Assembly (NCBI GenBank): GCA_023634235.1
Contig: JAMKCF010000012.1
Coordinates: 6,306,329-6,370,328, forward strand
Reading direction: 5' to 3'
Length of the DNA: 64,000 bases
Origin: Pisaster brevispinus
Lineage: Eukaryota; Echinodermata; Asteroidea; Forcipulatida; Asteriidae
The first letter of the stretch is position 1. Each line of letters begins with the position of its first letter. Positions 13,281 through 25,200 of the stretch are shown here, piece by piece. The notes below the pieces were generated by a model. It had not been told where the DNA came from. It was given only the letters and a program-made list of their open reading frames with translations, and made no database searches. Made by a program: the position numbers and the translations under genes.

Positions 13281-16200
13281 CTAGCTCATCATGTCAGCGC
13301 TATTCAGAGATGAAACTAAAGACGAGGAACCCGTTGAGGTTTTCAGCGAATCGTTGACGTCACGACGGAACACGGACAGGTTCTGGGTGAATCTGCAGAG
13401 CAGAGAAGAAGGGGGAGGACATCAACAAATGAAATAGGGATGGCATTTCTGATCAGCAGAGTGAGGGTTCAAGTCCCTGTCTTGGCACTTGTGTCCTTAA
13501 TCAAGACACCATTATTGCTTCGTCCTTCAGATGGAACGTTTATAAGCCATAGGTCCCGTGTATTATGTAATGCACATAAAAGAACCCAGTACACTTATCG
13601 GAAAGAGAAGGGGGCTTGTCCCAATGTTTCTGGCATAGTCTGGCAGCAATATGCGCCAACTCACCTTGTATCCCTCGCACGGTGTTGTAATACCGTTGCT
13701 TTATCTCATAAAATCATTCTTAACGAGCTGCACTGAATTTGATATTTCCGCGCCGGGAGTGTCACTTATGACAGACAGAGAACATTATTAAGTGGACACT
13801 ATTGTTTTTATTACATAAAGTCTTCTTTCATAATCTATATTTCAATCAGACCTTAAAAATGTTGACATTTTCTTGCAAAATCCGACTGTAGAGTACAAGC
13901 TCTTGGTGGTTTTTCAAATACAAGTGAAATTTTTTTAAACTGACATTTCATGACAAATTAAAGAGTATTTTTGTATGAACCCTAATAAATTCCTACCCTT
14001 CAAAATCCAACTGCATGTTTTGTTTGATCCTGTTAGACTGAGGACAGCACTAGTAAACCAATCATGCTTTACATGGAATCCAGCACAGCACCAAGTCCAA
14101 CAGTTTGGGTGTTGAGTTACTGTACGTTTTGTTTGATTCTGTTGAACTACGGGCTGCACAAGTAAACTGATCATCATAATCAGAGTCCAACAGTTTGGGT
14201 GTTGAGGTCACAGTATGTTCTGTCTGATTCTGTTGGACTGGGGAATGCACTTGTAATCTGATCATGCTTTACATGGGATCAGGCATACCATCATAATCAG
14301 AGTCCAACAGTTTGGGTATTGAGTTACTGTCTGGTGTTGACTTTTTAAGGATTTAAGTAAATCTGTCTCTGTTCTTTTTTACCTGTCTCTGTTTTTTGTA
14401 CGGAGGTTTCCTTCGATGCCATCCATTAAGTTCTTAAAGCACATCCTCATGTCCTCCTGCTTCTCCACCGGTTGGGAGTTGATGATGCTCTCTCGTAACT
14501 CTGTGAAGTACTGAAACGTGAGAAATCAAATTTATTAATCATTTAGTAAAACTTTTTTCTTTCTTTTTTTTTCCTGAGGAGTGATTAGTAAACTTTCACT
14601 GGTTTGAGTCTACAATCACATCTTCATTGAATGTAAATTTCAAAAACTTCATCCACCATTTGGCAAAGTTCACAGGATTTTTCTGAGTAGAGTTTTGTAA
14701 ATGTGTTGGCTTGTAGTCTGAACTCATTTCATCAACCGTTTGGCTAAGTATGCAGGTTTTTTCCCCAGGAGATTTTTGTTACATGTTTGTTGATCTATAG
14801 TCTACACTGACGCCTTCTCCATCGAATAGTACAATTTTAAAATTTTCATTAACCCTTTGGCAAAGTTCCCAAGATTTTTCTGAGGGTGGTTTTGTAAATG
14901 TTTGTAGGTTTATATACGAATGTCTTTATTGAGTAATACAATATCAAAAACTTCGTTAACCCTTTCCCAAAGTTCACAGGGAGTTTTTGTAAATGTTTGT
15001 TGGTTTGTAGTTTTTACTAGCCTCTTCGTCAAATAGTACAAAATTTAAAATGTCATCAACCCTTTTGCAAAGGTCATAGGGAAATATTGTAAATGTCCAT
15101 TGGTTTGTAGTTTATACTTACGTCTTCATTGAGTAGTACGAGCCCCAGGAGCGGTCTGGACATAGACCACTGGTTACGACAGTCTTCAAACATGATGATA
15201 TTGAGCACTGACGACAACATCTGGAATAAAAAAGGAAACAAATGCAAGACACAAGGTCAGAAACACAGAAGGTAGGGTACAAATCAACCCATCGTTCTGA
15301 AGTCCCCATTGGCACCCAGTTGACACCATTTACCCAATCCATGTAAAAAACACCCTATGGAACTATTTCACCCCATTACTTCAACGATCCTAGCATTTTC
15401 AATTAAGGAACATCCAAATGCACCCAACAGTACCCATTTTACCCCCATAACATCCATCCACCACATTACCCAATCTTTGGAGCCAATCAAAAAGTACCTC
15501 ATATGCCCACTTTACCACCATCACACCCATGCAGCCTATCCTAATACACTCATCCTACCCATGTTATCCCAGTACACCCATTTTAGCGCCTGTCTGGTGC
15601 TAAATAATGCAAACTCAATTCATCTCCCCAGTACTAAACTACCACTAGTTCTAGTTTTTTTCTTTGATGATCACCTGCTGTAAAATCGCCGGCGGTACCT
15701 CCATGATTCTAGGGAAGTTGTCGTTTTCCTTTTTGGCTTTCTTACTCGTCGATTTGGATATTCTCTTGAAGAGATACGTTACGATAGAATCCAATGTTGC
15801 ACAACATCCTGTGCACACCATCGTGTCTGACGGGAACAAAACAACTGTTTACGTTTATGAATGCTTGTCATATAATCAGAGATATTTATTTCTGTGTTAT
15901 ACTGACTACAATTTGTTTTATTTTGACATAGATGTGGCTGTCATGTTTTTATTGGCAACATCCATTTAGTTTTTTGTTAATTTTTAAAATGCAACCAACA
16001 AAACACCAGGCTCAATTTTATTAAGCAGTTAAGCAGAAAAATGGTGCTTAGCAAATTTTTTCTGTGAAGCAAAAATTAGCAGGAACCAGCCATAATCAGT
16101 ATACATGACATTGTATTTTGGTTGGTAACCTGTTTCTACCCATTTTATCCCAGTACTAAGCAAGATTTTCTTTTGCTTAGCAATTTGCTGTGCTTAACAA

Positions 16201-19200
16201 ATGAAAGCTGCTTAGGCGCAAAAAGTAGCTAAGCACAATAAAATTATGCTTACCCGAATGTGGTTACCAGACTAAATAAAATGTCACACGTACCAATGTG
16301 ACTGGTATCCTGCTCATTTTTTGCCAAGCAGAAAATTGTTAAAGAGGCATGAGAGGAAGGGAAATGACCAATTCATTTTTGTGATGTACTCATTTTTCAG
16401 TAGATTTAGTCCTCATGTGCGTAAGGAAAAAAAGTTTTTAACCTCCCATTTTTTCTCAGAATGATGTCATCAGATGTTTTGAATCTTGACAAATTTTGCA
16501 CCGGAAGGCAATTTACACCATTTTTACTGCAAGGTTTAGACCTGTATTTTTTCCCCACTCACATGAGGACTCTATCTATTGGAAAATAAGTACATCTCAA
16601 AATTGAGTTGGTCATTTCCCTTCCTCTTTAATTAAGGAACATTTTCCGCTTAATAAGCAGAGCTATGAAATTAGGCCCCAATGAATGCTTAAAAACCCTA
16701 CAAATTGATCAGCAGAGGTCACTAGTTCTCTATCTACTCATGAAAATTTGACTTTGTTCTTCCTTCTGCAACACTGCTATTATACACTTACCTAGTGCTG
16801 TGAGCCCCTCCGATATCGAGGACAGAATGTGGAGGAACACACGGGGTTCCAGACTGCTCAGAAATCCCATGTGATCTTGAGCCAGACATTCCAGTAAGCT
16901 GTAGTAATTCAAGCTGAGCTTGGGATAATCCTGTGGGGGATCAGGAGATAATCTGTTAAATCCTCAGTGAATTGAATTGGAGGAAATCTCATGTCATCTT
17001 TAGAGCAGGCTTAGATTCATGGTAACCGTAGTAAAGTAAAACATTGTAAATAACGGCATTCGTTGTAATTATCATCTCGGAGATAACTTTCAGAGAGAAA
17101 CTTTCCAACGTGTTATTTTTAAGCAAGGCATCATTTTAAATCTCCTAATGTGTTTTTGTCTAGTAAGGTTTACGGTAACACCATGTACAAAAATCTCACT
17201 TAAAAGTTGCGGTGGTTATGAAAAGAACCGGTGGTGAAACAACCTGACGTTTCGATCAGCATACTCTGATTGTCTTCAGGATAAAGCAGGGCAGTAAAGT
17301 GTGCCACTTTGCTACGGTCACATTAGCAGTTTTCCACTTTTGTTTAAAATACCTGAAAACGCCCAAAGGTGTTTTAACATGTGAAAGGACATGCAGGCTG
17401 AAAAATATTTGACTGAATAAGAATTTCTAATTTGTTAATTACTCTTAAATTTAAATCCAAAATGGGCAGTAAAGGCAGATATCTTTTTCCATCCATATTT
17501 AATGGAAATTTGAGGGCGATTTAAAAAAAATAATAAATAAATAAATAAATGAATCAACTCAAATTACTTTCAGCATAAACATGCATGTCCATTCACAAGT
17601 TGAAACACTTTCTGGTAGTTTAAGGTACACAAAAATTACAACCACTGGAAAAAATAGTGTTTCCTGTACAAGATCTATGTTGCTTGCACCGACGTGACAG
17701 GATTGAACTTACCAGTAAATCACTCAGAGGTATCGACAGCAGCAACTTGACAAACATCTGAAGCACCTCTTCCAAAGAGCTGTCGCCGTAGAGTTGGAAG
17801 ACGCCAAAATTGACATAACTCCCCGACAGCACCGCTTTCAGCATACCAAAGCATATCGACACTCCCTTCAGCTTAAGGTCAAAGGTTAAAGAAAACACTA
17901 CCTCTAGCCCATCGGTCAGTGCGACATAAATCCATCATGAACCACACCCACTTCACACAAGCTGGCTTCAGTGATTATCGGAAGGTCATCTGAAGTGAAT
18001 TGGCATGGTCCCTCTTTTATAAGAAGGGTTTACGCAAGAAAGCACAAGACTTGTCTGTCAGAAGTACGATGCCAAACTTATTTCTGTCATCACCTCTACT
18101 GTGAATTGTAAACTAAGGGATTTTAAGATCAACCCTCCAAATTTTGGACTATTTAATATCAGCCACTGTTGGTTTGATTGATACATGTAGATGCACTGCC
18201 TTAGCCTGCGATATGATTTCATGTGGTAAATGAATCTACACAGCACACAGTCAAACCTCCTAGTGTCTGACCATTTCAAACTCATCCAACATGGTGTTGA
18301 ATGATAGATAAACAATGCCAACATGCAAGATGACATCATATGGTGATGCATCTACACACTACCGGTATACGTATAAAAACAGTTAGTTCCATACACAATC
18401 CATGCAGTTGAATGGTTTTAAATGGACGTTTAACTCACTGAAAAATTCTACCAAGAGTACGGGGTCCAAATTACACATGAATTTATGTCCGGAAATTGTC
18501 ATTCAGAACCGATGAGATGACCCAAAATCTGTTTTACAATAATTTACTTTCTCAGGGTTCTGGTTCAAATCTTAAAGACAGGGGTGGGAGTCATTGCTGA
18601 CGAAAAAAGTCTAAAACTAGAATCCAAATTTTAGGAGGTAAGTTGAAATGATGACATTTCCCACTTTTGGAAAACCCCTGGTGTTATAGATTTCAAGGAG
18701 CTTTGGGGAACAGTATCCTCAGCACTAGAGAAGTAGATCAAAGAGCAGGACTTCTCTATCAGTGTCTATTTGAATAAAATAAAGCCAATTATTTTCACCA
18801 AGCAGACATAAAGAAAATCTGAACTCGGATAAAAGTCTGAAATGTTTAATCCCTGTGTAGAGTTTGAGAATCTTGTTTTTACAGTAAAAGGATATTTCAT
18901 GGCATAGACTTGGTCCTTAGGAATGTCCCCTAATGTTAATATTCTTGATCCTGTGAGAAGGGTGTAAGAAGAAAAAATATATTTTATTTATTTCTACACA
19001 AATATAAAGGGGTCGTGTCGTCATGATCAAAGCAGGCCTGTTGCATTAAATTATGAACTCTCACCCAGTTAATGCACGCGCTCGCGCACTCTCCATAAAT
19101 TTTTCACAGCGGGAGGGCGCATGCATGCAGTAACTGGGTGGGACTTCATAATTCCGTAGACAGCCACAGGCCTGCTTCGACCATGACGACAAAGCCTCTC

Positions 19201-22200
19201 TTAGAAAAATTTAGCAACAGAAGATAAAATGAGTAAACTGCCAAAGAATGCACCGAGACAAACTCTGTGCTTGAATGTTCTTTTTGTTATGGGAAAACAC
19301 TTTTACATGCAAAAACATTTCAACGGTTTTAATAGATGGTTTCACATTCAGAATAACTGCACAAGGTTAAAAAGGGGGGTGCTGCCCCCCTCCCACATAG
19401 CAAATGAGAATTTTAAAATTAACAAAAGAATGGTTCAACAAATTAAAAGCCCCCCCCCCAAATTATGTTTCTGCCCCCCTCTCAAGATACAATATTTTTC
19501 CAGACACTAATAAATAAACATTGACCCTACCGTACGCTACCAGCATCTTGCTGGTCTCTCTGAAGAGCAGAATCCCGTTTGGCGACGACACGTCAAACTG
19601 CAACCGCTGGGACCGGTTCTGAACCAGTTCCGCCATCAGCTTCAGGATAGGGGTGGTCACCATGGGCTCGTGGTACCACAGCTCTATGGCCCTATGGAGG
19701 ATCGGGGTGTACGCTGGGTAGCTGAGAGGTGGTTGTTAAGGACCACTCAGAATGTGAAGTCTCAGTCCAATATTGAGTAACGACCAGTGTTTCAAGGGTA
19801 CGCTAACAGAGGTTATGGCCCCCACTTGTGCTGCAGATTGCGCCACAGCACCGTGTAAACCGTAACATGGTGCTATGTAAATAAAATCTGAACATAGCTC
19901 CGCATAAATTGTATGTAAAATCAATAAGCGCTTTGAGTTGCCTCGTGATTCGATAAAGCGCTATATAAGAACTGCATATTATTGTTATTATTATTATTAT
20001 TATTATGTACAAGGACCCAATTTCAATCAAAGTGCATCAAAGATCATAGATTTGGTAAGTACAGATTAAACTTGCTTAGAAGTTGCACAAAATGGAGTGT
20101 ACTTTTCATTGTTCTTGTGACTAGCTCATTTTTGCTTAGCATGTTTGTTTTTAAGCAGATACTCTGTTAGCAGCTCTTTAAAATCAATCCAAAGGAGATA
20201 CAGTTTAGTTTAGGAGTGCAAACCAGCTAGAAACTTGCATTCTACCAAGAAATCTCAATTAAGACCTCGTCACCACTCTTTTATAACCTTATTATTATAG
20301 CCTATTTTCATAATTTATAATTATCATCTTTTTGAACTTGTGTTGTGCCTGTAATATGGTCTAACAAATCAATAATGACAAAGCAGAAATCTGAAGGATA
20401 CATCCAGTCAAACAGCATCATGTAACTGGCCTTGGTGTTGAAGGCAAAGGCTATCCCGCGCAGATCTCTAGACAAACCGATTAACGTTCTCTGCATGGTG
20501 AAGAAACAGACAAGAAATGTACACACAAAATCAACTAAGAGGTCTCAAGACAAATTGGAGTAGCAGACCTTTGACTAATCTGCACACTTTTTTAAAGTCA
20601 AATTTAAGACTTTAAGACCCTTTTTTAATGCTACCCTTAACAACATGTCAGCATATGGTACCCAAGGGCTGTGGTAAGATCGGCACGTCGGGTTGTCCTT
20701 ATCAAGCGTATTGTTTTGCAGAGTCCGTCAAACTAAGACAAAACCAGGGGATATATTTTGTAGGAGTAGAGATAAACAGTTTGTCACTTGTGGACGGCAT
20801 ACTGCTTTGATCGTACAAAACCATGTGGACGATACTGAATGGTAGGACAGTGAATGGTTTGGTTTTCCCGAGAAAAACAAAATATTACCCAGTGAGTTTC
20901 CCTTATGGCTTATAACTTGATATTTTAAATTAAAAGGTTGGATCCCCTTGAGGTGATCCCTCTGCTACCGCTTCCCAGGTTGCATCCAGTATACTTGGGT
21001 GTGATCCCTGGCTATACAGCCATTACAGGTTGAATGGCTTCTAACTTGCATCCCCGAATAAAAGATACTGACATAATAGGGAGACTGCCAACATAGGGCT
21101 AGATAGCTCAGTTGGTAGAGCGCCGGCATGTTAATTTGGCGGTCTCAGTTTCAAGTCCTACTTTAGTCAATTTCTCTTTGTTTTACCCAGTTAGTTTCCC
21201 TTGTGGTTTATTAACATGATAAAAACAAATACTAGACAAGCTTTTTTTGTACCTTTGTCTCTGCTTCATTCCACGCAGCTCCTTCCGTGGCGTTAGCCAG
21301 CTGAGCTCCAACGAACTGAAACGCTGAGGTGATGGGCAGCATGAAGGACTCAAACCGATCTTCATCCTCGCCCAGATCGACCATGAGGAGCCTCCCGAGG
21401 GCGGTGTAGAACGTCGTCCGACATCTCATGTCGCTGACTGAGAAGGTTCCGTTGATGCCCAGAAACGGGAAGTGATCACTCTGAAAGGGAATTCAATATG
21501 GATGTAATTTTTTTTTTTGAGATGCTGCACAATGAAGACTTACTGACAAGAAAAAACATGGGTTGTCTTAAATAGGGGCTCCAAGGTCAAATTCAGTTGT
21601 GCGATGCACTCATTTTCCAATAGATAGAGTCCTCATGAGGTGGGATCAAAATTACAAGTCTCCAAACTCACATTAAAATGGTGTCATTTTTTTTTTTTTT
21701 TTCAGAGCAAAATTTGAAACACAAAACAGCAAAAACAAATGGGTCTGTACATTCCAGAGAATGAAGGGGGGGGAAAGTACAAGTCTCCAACCTTACATTT
21801 TTTGGATAATCTTTCAGAGCGAAGTTTGAAACAAGAAATCGTCAGACAGCAAAAACAAATGGGTCTGTACATTTCAGAGAGGAATTTTTTTCACCAGTCA
21901 AGAGATCAAAATCAATGCTGTTTTGATTGAATGTCATCAAAATGAAGAATATCCGACATCCGAAACCCACCGCCAAAAAATGTATGCAGCCATGGAATTT
22001 TATTCCGGTGAGATTAGCAGCTTCTTACAGGTAAAGATTTGAAGTATGGAGCTCTGAAAATTGTCCGCCCCAGAAGCGGACACTCAAATCTTGGACTCCG
22101 TATCTGTGTACAGCACAGAGGTATGGCCCTACTAAGTAATACATTGTTTACTTACCAGTAAAACATGTACTTCTTCCTTATCAGACATCCATGTATTGCT

Positions 22201-25200
22201 TACTTACAAATAGCAATTACACCGCTTACACAGCCCAAGTTCATAGAGCTGCTTAAGCACAAAAAAGTAGCTATAAAGCACAACAGAAATATGCTTACCA
22301 GAATCAGGTTACCAGCCAAAATACCATTTTACATATACCATCTGTGACTGGTATCCTGCTCATTTCTGCTAAGCAGAAAAGACATCGGGCAATATTCAGT
22401 GCTGAAGCAGGTCGATGAAATTGGGCCCTGATTAGACGCACTCTGCTTACCGTATGATTCCTGAGCATGAACTGCACCGCATCAAGCTTGACCAGCTTAC
22501 GCACGCTGCTGTACCCAATGGACAAATCACTGAGAAGCTGAAGGGTCTTGGCAATAATGGGCTCGCTCTGACCCCAATATTTCAGGTTTGTTATGCTGCG
22601 GGGGGGTAACAGGGAAAACAATTTTGGTTTCCAAGGTCAAATTCATTTTTGTGATGTACTCATTTTTCCAATAGATAGAGGCCTAGTATGAGTTGAGGAA
22701 AAAATCACAAACCTCTAGCCTCACGTTAAAATGGTGTAAAATTTTATTCAACACTCTTTCAGTTCGAAATTTTGTCAACATCCAAAATATCTGATGACAT
22801 CGTTTTGGTCTGCACGGGTCTGTACTTTATTGTACTGGGAATTGTTGCTTCGTTCCTGACTTTTTCAGAGCGAAATTTGAAACATGACGTCATTGGATTT
22901 CAACAACGAGTGGGTCTTACATTCAATGAGAATTTGCCGTTTTGAATATCATCAAAGTCAGGACTGAACCAAAAATTCCCACATACAAAAATGTACAATG
23001 ACAAGCTACAAATAATTTTAAAAACACCTACATTTTGCCAATGAATACACTAAGCACCGTTGACTCGTCCTGAAGGCCCAACACTTGAGATAACGTTCTA
23101 TAAAGCTGTGGAGTAAATACATAAAATGTACAGAGAATATCGGTTTGAGGCAAAACATTAATAAAATTGGAAATAGAGAATTACCACTGAAAGACAGAAT
23201 TCAGGCTAACTTAGTCGAACTATGGTCAACAATAGTCCTTGCACAAACTTGAACGAGGTGTTCCTAACATCAAACAGAGCCCCAAGCAGAAGCCAGAGCC
23301 CAAGCCCAGGTTTCGAAAAAGCCCCTAGTCTTTGTCAGAGACCTCGATCGTTTTCCAACCGAGACCAAGACAGGAGGATGTTCAGACCAAATCCAAAATG
23401 GAAAGAAGACTTCAAAACAGGTAAAAACACTCTCAAAGTCTGAAAATAGAGACATCTTTTTGAGACAAAAACGAAATCCGTAGCACCGTTTTATTTTTAC
23501 CTTTGACGATTTTTGGACCTGATTGCCCAAGTAGATCTTGGTGAACTGCTCAAAGAAGCTGAGCATTGCCAGGTCTAGTTTCTCACATCCTCCCTGTGCT
23601 AACTTAGCATCAGTCAGGTTCATCAGCTGCAAAACTCTGTGAATGAGAAATACAAAGGAGACATCCTGATCTTTGGAAACAGTGCTACTTTTGCAAGACT
23701 GAACCCCAAGGCCGAAAATCCACATGTCTTTTGTGCGTTAAGTGAAATGAAAATGTACTCCGGGCAACAAAGGTCCGAAGTCCAACAAGGTCTCATCCTT
23801 CAATCTCAAGAACGTTAACCATAAATGAAAGGCCATCAGCAGACCAACTTTCCAGCAACGCTATGGATTTCAAGGCGTTAGTAAGGATGCATTTCAACAC
23901 AGTTGAGACTTGTTTAAATCATTGTATTGCATTACGGGAAAGCTCCATTAAACATTTTCCGAGTTTTGCCACAACAACTCAGAAACTATGCATCCTGTTC
24001 ACCAGTGGGTGTTTTTACATTGGATTACTTGGGTAATTAAACTTAATGGATGAGCAGTTAATCTGCCTGGGGCAGTCAGCAGCCCTACTGGTTTGTGCAT
24101 GATCCCGTTAAGTCCAGTTTGAAAAAGGAATTACATTGAGATAACAGGTGTTAGTTGTCAGGAAAAAAAAATGTTTTATTTCAGCCACTTTCTTTAATAG
24201 AGCTTTCCCATAATGGTAAGTCAAGATAGAAAGGAGAGTGTCACCTGCACACAAGCTGCCCATCCAGTGCGTCATGCTCCTCCGCACTCGTGAAAGAAAC
24301 CCTGCCACCAATCTGAGCACCGATAATGTACACCAACCACGTCAAGCGACCTGGAAGTACACAGTGCAACAGTCAATGATGTGTAAGAAAATGTTAATAT
24401 TTCCTGAACCGGTTTTCCACGATTTCAAGATGGAGTACAGAATTGGTGATTATCAAAAGATAAAAATGATTTAGTTAATTCACACATGATTCCGTCTACA
24501 GACCTAATCTGTGAGATCTTGATACACACAGGTCAAGGGAAAAAAGCTCTTAACTCTTTAAGTGCCCACTTGTTTTTTTGTTTTTTTTGCTTTCAACCTT
24601 AAGTGTCAAGCTTTTTTGAGGTTTAACAAAATTCTGTATAATTCTTTTTTAAATAAACAGGCGTCTTTCTCACCAAATAAAATGTATCTTGCTGATTTGT
24701 GTTGCCTTGGTACATCCCAAAGCCAAAAGTATTTCTTGAGTGAAAATGCCCGCTTGTGATAACAGGTATAATATGGGTATAAATTTGTCCCAGCTTTCAT
24801 GAGGACTTTATCTATTGGCAAATGGGTGCATCACAAAAACTTAATCTGGCCTTGGAGCCCGTTTGAGGGCGAGCCCCCGTTTGAGGGCGAGCCCCAGTTT
24901 GAGGACGAGCTCCAGTATGAGGGTCGAGCCCCAGTTTGAGGGCGAGCCCCGTGTGTAAAGACGTACCCTGTTGGGTTGCCAGCTCAAACCCTGAAGCATT
25001 GTTCCGGATCAGTTCCTGGTATTTCTGTGCTGAGGAGTCAAACAGCTGGAAGAGGAGTGTGCAGGTTTTCTCGTACTCACACCGGCCAATGGTGGATAAC
25101 TGAAATAAATGGATCAGTCATTGTTAGAATACACTTTGGATAGACCATGCAACCTGTGACATCACAGCTCAGTGGAAGAAAACATGAAAGGGTTATACAT

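Noticed and set aside
17620..17898. Starting XPO7 exon 22 further upstream (reading NFDLKLKG after an AT-AC intron ending at TTTAAC)
   Set aside because: In frame and with AC ends, but it would place the intron end inside the branch-site motif and insert four residues in a conserved segment. The AT-AA boundary gives an exact family match. Kept as the main alternative.
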